From positions 1 through 64,000 of the forward strand of contig JAIXXB010000005.1 of assembly GCA_027490955.1 (NCBI GenBank): 64,000 nucleotides of DNA, read 5' to 3'. Below the pieces are notes generated by a model, which had not been told where the DNA came from, ran no database searches, and saw only the letters and a program-made list of their open reading frames with translations. The stretch is from Rhodobacter sp. Its GTDB lineage: Bacteria > Pseudomonadota > Alphaproteobacteria > Rhodobacterales > Rhodobacteraceae. This document shows, in pieces, positions 37,873 to 48,842 of this stretch; within the stretch, counting starts at the first letter, position 1, and each line of letters starts with the position of its first letter. The position numbers were made by a program, and so were the translations under genes.

Positions 37873-39018
37873 TTGCAGAACCTCATGTCACGAATAGACC
37901 GCTATGTCTTTTGGCAACTGCTTGGGTTTTTTGGCTTTTTCGCCATTATTCTGATTGCAGTCCATTGGGTGAACCGCGCGGTGGGCCTGCTGGAAACATT
38001 GCTGGGTGATGGGCAATCTTTGGGCGTTTTCTTGCAAATGTCGCTGCTTACCATTCCGGGCGTGGTCGAGTTGATCGTGCCGCTGGCGGCCTTTGGCGCG
38101 GCAGCCTTTACGGCCAATAAACTGACTGGCGACAGCGAGTTGGTGATTTTGCAGGCCACGGGGTTTTCCTATTGGCGCATCATGCGGCCTGTGATGTATT
38201 TTGGCATTGTTGTGGCCATTTTCACCGCAGTGGTGACCAATTTCCTTATTCCAGAGGCCGCGATCAGGGTGCGCGAATTGAATGCGGAAATTTCAAAGAA
38301 CAACATCGCGAAATATCTTAAGGAAGGGCAGTTTCAAACGCCCAGCGAAGGGATCGTGCTGTATCTGCGCGAGATCACCGAAGATGGCGAGCTGCTGGAT
38401 ATTTTCATCGCGGATTCCCGCGATCCAAGTTACCAACAGATTTATACCGCGCAGCGCGCCTATGTGCTGACAGATGATGGCAGCCCAAAACTGCTGCTTC
38501 TAGATGGGGTGATGCAGCGCAGTGTTCTGGCCGATCAATCCCTGTCAACCAGCCAATTTTCTGATTTTACAGTCCCATTAGATTCCCTGCTGGAGGAGCA
38601 AAAGCGCGCCGCCCTTGGCCCAAGGGAGTTATCGACATACGCATTGATCACCGCATCGGACCAAACGGCCGAGTCTGTGGGCAGGCGCGTTGGATATCTG
38701 CAGTTTACGGGCCATTCGCGCATCACTTGGGCGGTCAGTTCGGCCTTTACCGCGATGATTGGCTTTTCCGCGCTTTTGGTTGGCGGGTTCAGCCGTCAAG
38801 GCCTTTGGAAGCAGATTTCTTTGGCCGTGGCTTTGCTGATTGTGATGTATCTGGTGCATATCGTCACCCTCTCAAACGGCCCAAGGATCAAAGGCGGCTG
38901 GGCCTTGGCCTATTTGACGCCGCTGGTTGGGGCCATTGCGACCAGTCTTGTGGTCTGGCACGCAGGACGCCCGCGCCTTGCGCGCAAGGCCACTGCCCCG
39001 ATGGTGGCCGCGACATGA
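37873..39018 (+). CDS. lptF: LPS export system permease LptF
   Basis: One of the two inner-membrane permeases of the Lpt machine, which with LptB drives lipopolysaccharide from the inner membrane to the outer membrane. The product has the YjgP/YjgQ pattern: N-terminal helices (FFGFFAIILIAVHWVNRAVG and GVVELIVPLAAFGAAAFTAN), a periplasmic jellyroll, and C-terminal helices. A TTG start at 37873 was chosen because GGAAG lies 7 bp upstream; an ATG at 37885 has no ribosome-binding site but also fits. The stop overlaps lptG by 4 bp (ATGA). Confidence 0.92.
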   Translation: MQNLMSRIDRYVFWQLLGFFGFFAIILIAVHWVNRAVGLLETLLGDGQSLGVFLQMSLLTIPGVVELIVPLAAFGAAAFTANKLTGDSELVILQATGFSYWRIMRPVMYFGIVVAIFTAVVTNFLIPEAAIRVRELNAEISKNNIAKYLKEGQFQTPSEGIVLYLREITEDGELLDIFIADSRDPSYQQIYTAQRAYVLTDDGSPKLLLLDGVMQRSVLADQSLSTSQFSDFTVPLDSLLEEQKRAALGPRELSTYALITASDQTAESVGRRVGYLQFTGHSRITWAVSSAFTAMIGFSALLVGGFSRQGLWKQISLAVALLIVMYLVHIVTLSNGPRIKGGWALAYLTPLVGAIATSLVVWHAGRPRLARKATAPMVAAT

Positions 39019-40103
39019 CGCTGTTTCGCTACATCCTGTTTCGATTTTTCGCGACCTTCGCGCGGGTTGTGATGGTGTTTGCCTTTTTGTTGTTTGTCGT
39101 CGGCATTGTGGACGAGCTGGGCGCGCTGAGGCCAGACCAAGGCATCAGCCGCGCGATTTACCTGTCTGCCATTGGGCAGGTTCAAACCGCCTACACGATC
39201 TTGCCATTGATGATGATCATCAGCGCCATCACCTTCTTTTTGGGCATGTCGCGGTCGTCCGAACTGGTGGCCGTGCGGGCATCGGGCGTATCAGGCTTGC
39301 GGTTTTTGCTGGCCCCTTGCACGGGCGCGCTGCTGATTGGCCTTGCCTCGATCGCGCTGGTCAACCCAATCGTGACCGTGCTCAGCTCTAAATACGAGGT
39401 AGAAAAGGGCCGCGCCAGCGCATCGACCGCGCTGTCAGTGGGCGAAACTGGTGTCTGGATGCGCCAAGGCTGGGCGGGCGAGCAGACCATGGTGCATGCC
39501 GCAACGACCGAGCAGTCTGGCCTAAGGCTGCTGGGCGCAACCTTTATTCGCTTTGACGCAGAGGGCACGCCCCTTGAACGCATCGAGGCGGCCACAGCCC
39601 AGCTTGAACCGCAGGCTTGGGTGCTGACAGGTGCGCTGGTGTGGGATTTGACGCAGGGCAATCCTGAAAAGCTGCGCAAAACCCTGCCCGATGGCAGCCG
39701 CATTGCAACCGATTTGCAGCCGCAAGATTTGACATCGGGATTTGGGCGGCCAAGTTCGGTGCAAATCTGGGCTTTGCCTGCGCATATCGCCTCTTTGCAA
39801 TCGGCAGGGTTTTCGGCCCGCGCCTTTCAGGTGTGGCTGCAAAGCGAATTGGCCAAACCTTTGTTTTTGGTTGTCATGGTCTTGGTTGCAGCAGGCTTTA
39901 CAATGCGTCATATCAGGGCGGGCAACCGCGCGCAGATGGTGATTATTGCGGTGATGCTTGGATTTGGTGTTTTCTTCTTTCGCAACATTGCCGAAGTATT
40001 CGGCCAGAACGGCAAAGTGCCTGTGATTCTCTCGGCTTGGGGCCCCACAGCGGCCGCGTCCTTGCTGGCGGTCAGTCTGCTTTTGCATTTGGAGGAGGGA
40101 TGA
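39015..40103 (+). CDS. lptG: LPS export system permease LptG
   Basis: Partner permease of LptF in the LptBFG complex. The 362 residues have helices near the N-terminus (FFATFARVVMVFAFLLFVVG), a second pair with the SRSSELVAVRASGVSGLRFL cytoplasmic coupling segment, a periplasmic domain, and C-terminal helices (LFLVVMVLVAAGFTMRHI). It overlaps both lptF upstream and lptD downstream by 4 bp, so the cluster is translationally coupled. Confidence 0.93.
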   Translation: MTLFRYILFRFFATFARVVMVFAFLLFVVGIVDELGALRPDQGISRAIYLSAIGQVQTAYTILPLMMIISAITFFLGMSRSSELVAVRASGVSGLRFLLAPCTGALLIGLASIALVNPIVTVLSSKYEVEKGRASASTALSVGETGVWMRQGWAGEQTMVHAATTEQSGLRLLGATFIRFDAEGTPLERIEAATAQLEPQAWVLTGALVWDLTQGNPEKLRKTLPDGSRIATDLQPQDLTSGFGRPSSVQIWALPAHIASLQSAGFSARAFQVWLQSELAKPLFLVVMVLVAAGFTMRHIRAGNRAQMVIIAVMLGFGVFFFRNIAEVFGQNGKVPVILSAWGPTAAASLLAVSLLLHLEEG

Positions 40104-42274
40104 TGGCAAGATCGGCAAAAGCTATCTGGCGCGCCGTGATGCGCAGCGCAGGTCTTTGCGCCTGTTTGGTTTTGGCATTTTCCCTTGCCGCCCCTGTGCT
40201 GGCCCAATCCAAAGCCACCCTGATTGCTGATTCCATGGCCATCACGCCAGGTGATGTTTTGGTGGCCACGGGCGATGTGGAGGTGATCCACGAAGGCTAC
40301 CGCCTGATGGCGCGGCGCATTGTTTATGACCGCACACAAAACAAATTGGTGATTGACGGGCCGATCAGCCTTGATGATGGGCAAAGCGTCACCATTCTCG
40401 CCTCGTCAGCCGAGTTAAGCGATGATCTGCGCGATGGGTTGATCCGCAGCGCAAGGATGATTATCGACCAGCAGTTGCAGATCACCGCAGGCACAATGCA
40501 GCGGGTGGATGGGCGGTATAATGCCATGTTCACGGCGGCGGCCTCGTCTTGCAAAACCTGCCTCGGCCGCGCGCCCCTGTGGGAAATTCGCGCCAGCCGC
40601 GTGGTGCATGACACAGTTGAAAAACAGCTGTATTTCGACAATGCCCAGTTCCGCCTTGCAGGTGTGCCGCTTGCCTATTTTCCGCGCCTGCGATTGGCAG
40701 ACCCAACGCTGGAACGCGCCACGGGATTTCTGGTGCCAAAGCTTGAGGTCAGCACGTCTTTGGGCTTTGGTGTAAAGCTGCCCTATTTCATCGCACTTGG
40801 CCCCAGCAAAGACCTGCTGATCACGCCCTTTGCCACAGATTTGGGTGATCGCAGTGTCGCGCTGCGCTATCGCCAAGCCTTCAGCACGGGCAACATCACA
40901 GTGGACGGCGCGGTTTCAAGTGACACCACCGAAAACGGCAAATTGCGCGGCTATGTGCTGGCCTCGGGCAACTTCCGCTTGCCTGCCGATTATACATTGC
41001 GATTGCGCGGTGAAACAGTTTCGGACGCGGGTTTTTTCAGCCAATATGGCCTGACCGAACAAGATCGCTTTGTCACCTCGGCCGAAATTAGCCGCGCCAA
41101 ACGCGAACGGGTCGAACAGGCGCGTGTTCTGGGCTTTTACTCGGTGCGCAGCCGCGATAACAACGCCACCCAGCCCAGCCAAATTGCCGATTATGAACGC
41201 CTGCAACGGCTGGATATGGGCGATTTTGGCGATTTAAGCTTTGGCATATCGGCAAAACTGCGCCAGCGCGCATCTTCTGACCCGCTGGACGGGCCAGACC
41301 CTGACGGCGCGGCAGATGGGCGCGATGTGGGCGGCTTTGGCCTGTCGGGCGAATGGCAAAAATCTGCCTTGCTGCCCTATGGCGTGCTGGGCCAAGCCAC
41401 TTTGGGCGTCAGGCTGGATCGCTACCGCGTAGATCAAGACGCAGTCTATGCAGGCGATTACAACCGAAACACCGCCGCCTTTGCCGCCGAATTGCGCTGG
41501 CCGCTGATCAAATCCAGCGCCGATGGCGGCACCCATACGCTAGAGCCGATGGCGCAGGTGGTCTTGGCCCCAGAGAATGCGCTGCGCCTGTTTAACGAAG
41601 ACAGCGCGCTGGTGGAATTTGACGAAGGCAATCTTTTTGCCCTGAACCGCTTTCCCGGATCAGATCGGATTGAAGCCAGCAATCGCGCCAATTTGGGGCT
41701 GAACTACACCTATGCCGCGCCAAATGGCCAGCGGTTGCAACTGTCGCTTGGGCGGGTGATCTCGGCCAATACTGTGCAGCAATTTGCCGATGCCTCGGGC
41801 CTTGGTCAGGCGCGGTCAGATTGGCTGGTGGCGGGGCAGTTGGATATGAACAGCAGCTTGGGACTGACAGCGCGCAGCCTGTTTACCGAAGACGGCGATG
41901 TGCGCAAATTGGAACTGCGCAGCGCGGTCAAGGCCAACAAAACGGCCCTGTCCTTGGGCTATCTTTACACCCCCGCCGACACAGACGAACAGCGCGCCGA
42001 TACGATCAGCGAAATATCGCTCTTTGCATCGCAAACTTTGTCGCAACGCTGGAATGCCAGCGTCACCGCGCGCTATGATGCCCAAGCAGAGGCGCTATCG
42101 AAGTCGGGGGCAGAATTGGTATACCGCAATGAATGTTTGAAGGTTGACGTTTCCCTCTCGCGTAGCTTCGCAACCTCCTCTAGTGTTGACCCAAATACAG
42201 TCTTTGGCCTATCTGTTGCCTTCTTGGGTTTTGGCGGGCAAGCAGCAGGTGTGGCAGAACAATGTCGAGGATGA
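40100..42274 (+). CDS. lptD: LPS assembly outer-membrane protein LptD
   Basis: The outer-membrane barrel that inserts LPS into the outer leaflet. The 724-residue precursor has a signal peptide (hydrophobic LCACLVLAFSLAAPVLA-Q), an N-terminal OstA-type jellyroll (LIADSMAITPGDVLVATGDV; YRLMARRIVYDRTQNKLVID), and a long beta-barrel. Cysteines in SSCKTCLG and near the end (RNECLKVD, VAEQCRG) could form the disulfides that activate LptD. It starts within the lptG stop, directly after GGAGGAGGG. It overlaps the start region of the SurA-like gene. Confidence 0.93.
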   Translation: MMARSAKAIWRAVMRSAGLCACLVLAFSLAAPVLAQSKATLIADSMAITPGDVLVATGDVEVIHEGYRLMARRIVYDRTQNKLVIDGPISLDDGQSVTILASSAELSDDLRDGLIRSARMIIDQQLQITAGTMQRVDGRYNAMFTAAASSCKTCLGRAPLWEIRASRVVHDTVEKQLYFDNAQFRLAGVPLAYFPRLRLADPTLERATGFLVPKLEVSTSLGFGVKLPYFIALGPSKDLLITPFATDLGDRSVALRYRQAFSTGNITVDGAVSSDTTENGKLRGYVLASGNFRLPADYTLRLRGETVSDAGFFSQYGLTEQDRFVTSAEISRAKRERVEQARVLGFYSVRSRDNNATQPSQIADYERLQRLDMGDFGDLSFGISAKLRQRASSDPLDGPDPDGAADGRDVGGFGLSGEWQKSALLPYGVLGQATLGVRLDRYRVDQDAVYAGDYNRNTAAFAAELRWPLIKSSADGGTHTLEPMAQVVLAPENALRLFNEDSALVEFDEGNLFALNRFPGSDRIEASNRANLGLNYTYAAPNGQRLQLSLGRVISANTVQQFADASGLGQARSDWLVAGQLDMNSSLGLTARSLFTEDGDVRKLELRSAVKANKTALSLGYLYTPADTDEQRADTISEISLFASQTLSQRWNASVTARYDAQAEALSKSGAELVYRNECLKVDVSLSRSFATSSSVDPNTVFGLSVAFLGFGGQAAGVAEQCRG

Positions 42275-42276
42275 TA

Positions 42277-43503
42277 ATGCGCCAAGAGCCGAAGGTCATG
42301 GCCCCAAATACACCTGTCCTGCATAGGATGTTTTCCGTGCTGGCGGCTGCGCTTTTCGTGGTATCGGCGCAGATGGCATGGGCGCAAGAGGCGACCAAAG
42401 CCTCTTTCACGCCCGTGAAATATGTGAACGATCATGCGATTACGGGCTTTGAGCTGAGCCAACGCATGGCTTTTTTGGATTTGCTGGGCTTTGACGGCGA
42501 TCTGCGGGCCGAGGCGATGTCGGGCCTGATTGATGATCGTTTGCGCCTTGCCATGGCCAAATCCATGGGGCTGGCCCTGTCGCCCGAAGAGGTGATGGCG
42601 GGGATGGAGGAATTTGCATCGCGCGGCACCTTGGATGCGCAGGGCTTTTTGAAAGCCATTGGCGAGCAGGGCATTGCCCCCGAAACCTTTCGCGATTTTG
42701 TCAGTGCAGGGTTGATCTGGCGGCGCGTGATCAGCACGCGGTTTGGCGATTCTGTGACGATCTCTGATGCGGCGGTTGACCGCGCTTTGACCAATATGCG
42801 CGTCAGCGAGGCGCAAACTGTGACCTTGGCAGAAATTGTTCTGGATGCAGGCGGTGATCGGCGCAACCAAGCCTTGGCTTTGGCGCGCAATTTGCAGATT
42901 GATTTTATCAAAGGGCGCAGTTTTTCTGATGCGGCCCGCGCCGTGTCGATTGGGGCCACTGCAGGAAATGGCGGAACCACCGCGCCCAAACGCCTATCGG
43001 AATTGCCCGATGATGTCGCCGTCTTGGTGCGCGGCTTGGCCCCCAATGCCATTTCAACCCCGATCATCCTGGAAGATAAGCTTTATATCTATCAGATGAT
43101 CGAAAATGGCAGCACGCCCGTGGCACAAACGGGTGCAACCGTGGTCGATTCTGCCGAAATCACGCTTGGCGCAAATGGTGTTGCCGATCTGCGGGCCAAT
43201 GTGGATGGCTGCGATGATCTGTACGATTATGCCAGCAAGAACGGCTTGACTGTCACGCGCAATGCGCGCGGCAGTGCGGGCGCGCTCAGCGTCTTGCAAA
43301 GCCTTGATGCGGGCGAAATTGCAGGGCCTCTGGCGGGCGCTGCAGGGCCGATGGCAGTGATGCTTTGCGCGCGCGGCATTGACCCACAGCAAACCGCAAG
43401 CCGCGACGAAATAAAATTGCTGCTGAAAAATCAACGCCTTGCTGCGATGTCCGAGGTGTTCTTGTCTGAATTGCGCGCAGATGCGCTGATCCGCGATCCA
43501 TGA
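42277..43503 (+). CDS. SurA-like periplasmic chaperone/peptidyl-prolyl isomerase
   Basis: A 408-residue exported protein with a long basic N-terminus and signal peptide (FSVLAAALFVVSAQMAWA-Q). It has a SurA-type N-terminal chaperone region (VKYVNDHAITGFELSQRMAF, then LIDDRLRLAMAKSMGL) and a parvulin-like part (about residues 180-290). It should help outer-membrane proteins such as LptD, encoded just upstream, to fold. ATGs at 42262, 42271 and 42277 are all in frame; the last has GAGG 6 bp before it. The stop overlaps pdxA by 4 bp. Confidence 0.87.
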   Translation: MRQEPKVMAPNTPVLHRMFSVLAAALFVVSAQMAWAQEATKASFTPVKYVNDHAITGFELSQRMAFLDLLGFDGDLRAEAMSGLIDDRLRLAMAKSMGLALSPEEVMAGMEEFASRGTLDAQGFLKAIGEQGIAPETFRDFVSAGLIWRRVISTRFGDSVTISDAAVDRALTNMRVSEAQTVTLAEIVLDAGGDRRNQALALARNLQIDFIKGRSFSDAARAVSIGATAGNGGTTAPKRLSELPDDVAVLVRGLAPNAISTPIILEDKLYIYQMIENGSTPVAQTGATVVDSAEITLGANGVADLRANVDGCDDLYDYASKNGLTVTRNARGSAGALSVLQSLDAGEIAGPLAGAAGPMAVMLCARGIDPQQTASRDEIKLLLKNQRLAAMSEVFLSELRADALIRDP

Positions 43504-44489
43504 AAGACCGCGCGCCAATCGCGCTGTCTTGCGGAGATCCATCTGGCATAGGCCCTGAATTGGCCCCGCGCGCGCGGCAAGTTTTGGGGCAGGATGTGCC
43601 GTTCTTTTATATCGGCGATCCTGCGCATTTGCCGCCCCGCACCGCAGTTCAAATGATTGATCGGGCAGATCAGGCGCTGGACGTGCCCGCCGATGTTTTG
43701 CCCGTTTTGCCGCATCCCTTCGCCGCCCCAGTCGAGCATGGCAGACCAAACCCTGCCAATGCCGCAGCCATCATCGCGGCCATCGCACGCGCTGTGGATT
43801 TGGTGCAATCGGGGGCAGCATCGGCGTTATGCACCTTGCCCATCAACAAAAAGGCGCTGAAGGATGGCGCAAATTTCGCCTTTCCGGGGCATACGGAATT
43901 TCTGTCGCATTTGGCAGGGGGCGCAGAGGCGGTGATGATGCTGGCCGCCCCGTCGCTGCGCGTTGTGCCCGTCACCATCCATATTCCGCTGTCACAGGTG
44001 CCAACTGCGCTGACCGCAGAGCTGCTGCGCCGCACCATCACCATCACCCATGCCGCGCTGATGCGCGATTTCGGTTTGGCCGCGCCGCGTTTGGCCGTGG
44101 CAGGGTTGAACCCCCATGCGGGCGAAGGTGGCGCGATGGGGCGCGCGGAACTTGATCTGATTATCCCTGTGCTGCAAGATTTGCGGGCAGAGGGGCTGCA
44201 AATTGCAGGGCCTTTGCCCGCCGATACCATGTTTCACGCCCGCGCCCGCGCGGCCTATGATGCGGCGATCTGCATGTATCACGACCAAGCACTGATCCCG
44301 ATCAAGACCATCGATTTTGACGGCGGGGTGAATGTGACGCTGGGCCTGCCCTTTGTGCGCACCTCGCCCGACCATGGCACGGCATATGATATCGCAGGGC
44401 GCGGCTTGGCCCGTGCCGACAGCCTGATTGCCGCGCTGCGCATGGCGCAGGACATGGCACAAAAGCGGGGCGCGCATGGCCACGATTGA
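43500..44489 (+). CDS. pdxA: 4-hydroxythreonine-4-phosphate dehydrogenase
   Basis: NAD-dependent oxidative decarboxylase in the DXP-dependent route to pyridoxal phosphate. The 329 residues contain the opening [13 protein letters not shown], the metal/substrate segments [12 protein letters not shown] and [21 protein letters not shown], and the late [13 protein letters not shown] and [14 protein letters not shown]. Both metal-ligand histidine regions are present. Start and stop overlap neighbours (ATGA with the SurA-like gene, 14 bp with rsmA), an arrangement conserved in many Proteobacteria. Confidence 0.96.
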   Translation: MKDRAPIALSCGDPSGIGPELAPRARQVLGQDVPFFYIGDPAHLPPRTAVQMIDRADQALDVPADVLPVLPHPFAAPVEHGRPNPANAAAIIAAIARAVDLVQSGAASALCTLPINKKALKDGANFAFPGHTEFLSHLAGGAEAVMMLAAPSLRVVPVTIHIPLSQVPTALTAELLRRTITITHAALMRDFGLAAPRLAVAGLNPHAGEGGAMGRAELDLIIPVLQDLRAEGLQIAGPLPADTMFHARARAAYDAAICMYHDQALIPIKTIDFDGGVNVTLGLPFVRTSPDHGTAYDIAGRGLARADSLIAALRMAQDMAQKRGAHGHD

Positions 44490-45321
44490 TGGTCTGCCGC
44501 CGCTGCGCGATGTGATCCAAACCTATGATCTTGTTGCCAAAAAGGCGCTTGGCCAGAACTTTTTGCTGGATATGAACTTAACTGCGAAAATCGCCCGCAT
44601 GGCGGGTGATTTAACAGCCTGCGACGTGCTGGAAGTGGGGCCTGGCCCAGGGGGATTGACGCGCGGCTTGTTGGTCGAGGGTGCGCGGCGCGTGCTGGCC
44701 ATTGAAAAAGACCCGCGCTGCATTGCCGCCCTGAACGACATCGCGGCGGTCTATCCAAACAGATTGTCCGTGATGAATGCCGATGCATTGGCGGTGGATG
44801 TGGGCGCGGCGCTGACCCCGCCCATTCGCATCATCGCCAATCTGCCCTATAATGTGGGCACAGAACTGCTGATCCGCTGGCTTTCTCCTGCCATCTGGCC
44901 ACCCTTTTGGCAAAGCCTGACGCTGATGTTTCAAAAAGAAGTGGCCGAGCGAATCGTGGCGCGGCCCAAAAGCGATCATTATGGCCGTTTGGCGCTGTTG
45001 GCCCAGTGGCGGTGCGATGCCAAAATCGTCATGCATCTTCCGCCCGAGGCTTTTACCCCCGCGCCCAAGGTGCATTCGGCTGTGGTGCATTTAACGCGTC
45101 TGGATGCCCCGCGATTTGAGGCAGATTTTGCGATTTTGCAGCGCATCGCGGCCATGGCCTTTAATCAGCGCCGCAAAATGCTGCGATCCTCTCTTAAGGG
45201 GCTGCACCCCGCCATCGAAACCCTGCTGACCGACTGCGATATCCCCCCCACCGCGCGGGCCGAGGAAATATCGCTAGAACAGTTTTGCGCCCTCAGCCGC
45301 GCCTTTGCGGCCGCAGGTTAA
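44476..45321 (+). CDS. rsmA: 16S rRNA (adenine(1518)-N6/adenine(1519)-N6)-dimethyltransferase
   Basis: KsgA: dimethylates two adjacent adenines near the 3' end of 16S rRNA during 30S assembly. The 281 residues show [13 protein letters not shown], the SAM-binding [15 protein letters not shown], the acidic loop AIEKD, and the catalytic [14 protein letters not shown]. The start at 44476 overlaps pdxA by 14 bp. Its 3' end overlaps the convergent DUF4167 gene by 4 bp. Confidence 0.96.
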   Translation: MATIDGLPPLRDVIQTYDLVAKKALGQNFLLDMNLTAKIARMAGDLTACDVLEVGPGPGGLTRGLLVEGARRVLAIEKDPRCIAALNDIAAVYPNRLSVMNADALAVDVGAALTPPIRIIANLPYNVGTELLIRWLSPAIWPPFWQSLTLMFQKEVAERIVARPKSDHYGRLALLAQWRCDAKIVMHLPPEAFTPAPKVHSAVVHLTRLDAPRFEADFAILQRIAAMAFNQRRKMLRSSLKGLHPAIETLLTDCDIPPTARAEEISLEQFCALSRAFAAAG

Positions 45322-46187
45322 ACGTCAAGCTGGCCTTCTGGCACGGCGGCAGGTTTCTTGGCGCGCACTGCGCGCGGCTTTGGTGCGGCAGCGGGTGCTT
45401 CTGCAATTTGCGCGACGACTGCGGCGGGGGATTCAAATATTGGCGCGGGGGTTGGACGCGCCTCTGCAGTGCCATCTTCAAAACGCAGTTGCGGCGCGGG
45501 TGCGGGGCGGCGGTCTTCGCGGCGGTCTTCGCGGGGGCGATCCTCACGCGGGCGATCATCACGGGGGCGGTCATCGCGGGGACGTGCCACCTGATCTCTG
45601 TCGCCTTGCTGCGGTCTTTCGCCCTGCTGCGGTCTTTCGCCCTGGGGCCTGTCTGATGGCAGGCGCGTGTTGGGGCGATTGTTGTTGGGGCGATTGTCAT
45701 TTTGGCGATCTGGGCGCGGCTGAAACTGGCGCGGGGCCATCGCGGCGCGATCATGTTCGGGCAAATCGACCAAGGCCGCCTCGCCATCAATCACATCATG
45801 GGGCAAAGCATAGGGCTGATCCCCCTCGCCGCCATCGGCACGACCGCCCTCGGCGCGGCCATCTGGTCCACGATTTTGCCAGCCATTTTGGCCATTATTC
45901 TGCCCATAGCCCTGCCCGCGCGCCTCTTGCTCGGCGGCCATTTCGCGCATCGCTTCGGCCAAAAGCCGCGTGTAATGTTCGGCATGTTGCAAGAAATTCT
46001 CGGCGGCGACACGGTCATTTGACAATTGCGCATCACGGGCAAGCGTTTGATATTTTTCAATAATCTGCTGCGGCGTTCCACGCACCTTGCCTTCGGGCCC
46101 AGAGCTGTCGAAGACGCGGTTGATGATATTGCCTAAGGTGCGCGGGCGGTTCGCCTTGGAACGCGAGCGGGACTTGGAAGAACGCAT
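45318..46187 (-). CDS. DUF4167 domain protein (RNA-binding-like)
   Basis: A 289-residue protein with a conserved basic N-terminus ([20 protein letters not shown] and [20 protein letters not shown], up to about residue 85). It is followed by a long disordered stretch rich in Asn, Arg, Asp, Pro and Gln with [16 protein letters not shown]-type repeats (about 90-240), and an Ala/Pro/Lys tail. DUF4167 is largely alphaproteobacterial and routinely lies beside prmC and prfA, as here, which hints at a role in translation or ribosome function. The function is unproven. The repeats give local tandem DNA repeats near 45530-45600. Confidence 0.88.
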   Translation of the reverse strand: MRSSKSRSRSKANRPRTLGNIINRVFDSSGPEGKVRGTPQQIIEKYQTLARDAQLSNDRVAAENFLQHAEHYTRLLAEAMREMAAEQEARGQGYGQNNGQNGWQNRGPDGRAEGGRADGGEGDQPYALPHDVIDGEAALVDLPEHDRAAMAPRQFQPRPDRQNDNRPNNNRPNTRLPSDRPQGERPQQGERPQQGDRDQVARPRDDRPRDDRPREDRPREDRREDRRPAPAPQLRFEDGTAEARPTPAPIFESPAAVVAQIAEAPAAAPKPRAVRAKKPAAVPEGQLDV

Positions 46188-46384
46188 ATGAGCCTTTGAT
46201 CCAGATAACGGTCTTAAACCTGCCTGATCTGTTCAGATCGCCCCTGAAGGGGTACGGCAATGACCGGGGTTAAACGCGACATCACGGCCAAAGCCTGTGG
46301 CGCATGGCATTGACTAACCATAGCTGCCGCCTTGGGGCAAGCAGATTCTTTGCCAAAATTGAATTGTTGCACAAGGTGCGACGA
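46188..46384 (-). other. Intergenic region between prmC and DUF4167
   Basis: About 200 bp with no gene. It contains GATCTG-TT-CAGATC and CCCCTGAAGGGG short hairpins around 46225-46255, close upstream of the DUF4167 start. They could be part of its leader or a weak terminator, but no U-tract follows them. No clear promoter was recognised. Confidence 0.3.
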
Positions 46385-47263
46385 TTAGGCCGCAGAAGGG
46401 TTATCGGATGGCACATCGCTGCGGGGCTTTTGCGCGCAAACCACGCGGTCACGGCCATCAAAATCGGGCAGAATCGCAACAGATTCGAACCCCTGCGCCG
46501 CCAAAAGCTGCGAGACAGCCGCGCCTTGCGTGGGGCCAATTTCCAGCAGGATGCGCCCGCCCTCGATCAGGCGCGCCCCTGCCCCCGCCGCAATGGCGCG
46601 GTAGGCCGTCAGCCCATCGCCCCCATCGGTCAGGGCCAGATGCGGCTCCCAGTTTTGCACATCGAGGGCAAGGCCCGCCATATCAGCCAAGGCGATATAG
46701 GGCGGGTTCGAGACGATCAGATCAAAGCGGTCGGTGATTGCGGCAAACCAATCGCTGCGCTGAAAACGGGCGCGGCGGCCTAGGCCAAGCGCCTGCGCGT
46801 TGCGCTGCGCCACCTGCAATGCGGCGGCAGACACATCGGCCCCAACCCCCACCGCCATGGGCATCGCGCCAAGGCAAGACAACAGGATGCAGCCCGTGCC
46901 TGTGCCCAAATCCAGCATTTTGACAAAGGGGCGGCGCAGCGCCTCGGCCACTAAGATTTCGGTTTCTGGGCGCGGGTCCAGCGTATCGCGCGTGACGATA
47001 AAGCTGCGGCCCCAAAACAGGCGCTGCCCAATGATCTGCGCCACGGGCTGATGGGCGGCGCGGGCGCGGATATGGGCGTCAAAGCGCGCGCGTGCTGCCG
47101 TCTGCAGATCATCTTGCAAATGCAGCGTCAGCCGATCTGGCGCAAGGCCCATACTATCGGCCAAGAGCACCCGCGCATCGCCCGCCGCGCTGTCAATCCC
47201 CGCCGCTTTCAGCGCAGCCACCCCGCCGCGCAACGCATAGGCGGCGCTTTGCGGCGCGCTCAT
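46385..47263 (-). CDS. prmC: Peptide chain release factor N5-glutamine methyltransferase
   Basis: Methylates the Gln of the GGQ motif in release factors RF1 and RF2. The 292 residues have an N-terminal helical domain, the [11 protein letters not shown] segment, the SAM-binding [14 protein letters not shown], and the catalytic VSNPPYI that grips the glutamine. Its ATG overlaps the stop of prfA, its substrate's gene. Confidence 0.96.
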   Translation of the reverse strand: MSAPQSAAYALRGGVAALKAAGIDSAAGDARVLLADSMGLAPDRLTLHLQDDLQTAARARFDAHIRARAAHQPVAQIIGQRLFWGRSFIVTRDTLDPRPETEILVAEALRRPFVKMLDLGTGTGCILLSCLGAMPMAVGVGADVSAAALQVAQRNAQALGLGRRARFQRSDWFAAITDRFDLIVSNPPYIALADMAGLALDVQNWEPHLALTDGGDGLTAYRAIAAGAGARLIEGGRILLEIGPTQGAAVSQLLAAQGFESVAILPDFDGRDRVVCAQKPRSDVPSDNPSAA

Positions 47264-48315
47264 CCCTCCATCTCGGCCAATTTGCTGGCCTGATCATGGG
47301 CGACCAGCGCATCAATCACCTCGCCAATTTCGCCCTGCATCACCGCGCCCAGCGAATAAAGCGTCAGGTTAATGCGATGATCGGTCATGCGGCCTTGGGG
47401 ATAGTTATAGGTGCGGATGCGTTCGCTGCGATCGCCGCTGCCCACTTGGCTTTTGCGTTCTGCCGCGCGCGCGCCATCCACGCGGGCGCGTTCCAAATCA
47501 TACAGGCGCGCGCGCAGCACTTGCATGGCAAGTTCGCGGTTGCGGTGCTGCGATTTTTGCGCCGATGTCACGATGATGCCCGTAGGCAAATGGGTGATGC
47601 GCACGGCAGAATCGGTTGTGTTGACGTGCTGGCCCCCCGCACCTGATGCGCGCATCGTATCGATGCGGATATCGCTGGCGGGGATAACCAAATCCACTTC
47701 CTCTGCCTCGGGCAGAACGGCCACAGTCGCAGCCGACGTATGCACACGGCCCTGCGCCTCGGTTTCGGGGACGCGCTGCACGCGGTGCACGCCCGATTCG
47801 AATTTCATCTTGGCAAAAACACCTTCGCCTTTGATATGGACAGAGACATCTTTGATTCCGCCCAATTCGCTGTCTTGCTGGTCCAAAACGTCCCAACTCC
47901 AGCCCATTTTCTCGGCATAGCGCTGATACATGCGCAGCAAATCGGCAGCAAACAGCGCGGCCTCGTCCCCGCCCGTGCCAGGGCGGATTTCCAAAATGGC
48001 AGGGCGCGCATCGGCCGCATCTTTGGGCAGCAGCGCCACTTGCAGGCGAGCCTCCATTTCGGGGATACGCGCCCTGAGCGCGGGAATCTCATCCTCGGCC
48101 AGCGCGCGCATGTCGGGGTCTGATAGCATCGCCTCGGCCTCGGCCAAATCGTCCAAAGCGCGCCTATAGGCGTTGATTTCGGCCACCACGGGGCCAAGTT
48201 CGGAATACTCGCGCGACAATTCGGCAATTTCGGCAGGCGATGCTCCCGCATTCAGCCGCGCTTCGAGAAACTCGAACCGCTGAGAGATTTGGGCAAGTTT
48301 ATCTAAAGGAACCAT
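47260..48315 (-). CDS. prfA: Peptide chain release factor 1
   Basis: Terminates translation at UAA and UAG. The 351 residues include the stop-codon-reading PxT motif (PET, 183-185 in [14 protein letters not shown]), the GGQ loop (227-229 in [15 protein letters not shown]) and the [20 protein letters not shown] helix. The start at 48315 ([10 protein letters not shown]) fits the family; a longer in-frame extension is not plausible. It is followed by prmC with a 4-bp overlap. Confidence 0.96.
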   Translation of the reverse strand: MVPLDKLAQISQRFEFLEARLNAGASPAEIAELSREYSELGPVVAEINAYRRALDDLAEAEAMLSDPDMRALAEDEIPALRARIPEMEARLQVALLPKDAADARPAILEIRPGTGGDEAALFAADLLRMYQRYAEKMGWSWDVLDQQDSELGGIKDVSVHIKGEGVFAKMKFESGVHRVQRVPETEAQGRVHTSAATVAVLPEAEEVDLVIPASDIRIDTMRASGAGGQHVNTTDSAVRITHLPTGIIVTSAQKSQHRNRELAMQVLRARLYDLERARVDGARAAERKSQVGSGDRSERIRTYNYPQGRMTDHRINLTLYSLGAVMQGEIGEVIDALVAHDQASKLAEMEG

Positions 48316-48407
48316 GGTCTGGCTTTGGCGAATTTGTGCGGCGCGGTCAAGGGTGCAGTGGGGCGGCGGCGGCGCTGTGGCGGAGGTGCTGTCGCCGTGG
48401 CTGCGGC

Positions 48408-48842
48408 CTAGGATTTGGCTAAGGCGGCAATCCAGCCCGCCAGTCGCGCCGCATTCACCCCCCGATCCCCCCCGCCAAAGCGCAGGCGCGCATAGAGGGT
48501 GAGCCCCTGCGGCCCCACCTCGGCGGTGGTGTAATCGGGAAAGCCCCAGAGGGCAGATCGGGTGATCCATGTGATGCGCCCTTCGCTAACGCTGCCAGCA
48601 AGCAGCTTGGTGCGCGGCGTGGCCATGGCGATTGCATTCAGCCGCGCCAGCAGGTCATCGGCCATGGGCAAATCGATATAGGCCCCGCCGCGCAGCACCA
48701 CCATCTGCGCCGATGGGCCTGCTAGTTCCGCAGGGCGCGGGTGCAGCGCGATATGCCAGCGCGCAGGATCAGACGGCGCAAAGCGGAGATAGGCCGCCAG
48801 CGCCGCCACGGCGATACAGATCAGTGCCAGTGCAATCTTCAC
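48408..48842 (-). CDS. DUF1499 family protein
   Basis: A 144-residue protein with an N-terminal hydrophobic helix ([19 protein letters not shown]; signal anchor or signal peptide) and a DUF1499 domain recognised from [30 protein letters not shown] and [16 protein letters not shown]. The function is unknown; members are often exported. The GTG start at 48842 overlaps the agmatinase stop (GTGA), so it is translationally coupled to speB. The ATG at 48872 lies inside speB and was not chosen. Confidence 0.83.
   Translation of the reverse strand: MKIALALICIAVAALAAYLRFAPSDPARWHIALHPRPAELAGPSAQMVVLRGGAYIDLPMADDLLARLNAIAMATPRTKLLAGSVSEGRITWITRSALWGFPDYTTAEVGPQGLTLYARLRFGGGDRGVNAARLAGWIAALAKS

Noticed and set aside
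45500-45620. Repeated near-identical 18-27 bp units suggesting a CRISPR or minisatellite
   Set aside because: They encode the Arg/Asp/Pro repeats of the DUF4167 protein in frame and lack uniform spacers.
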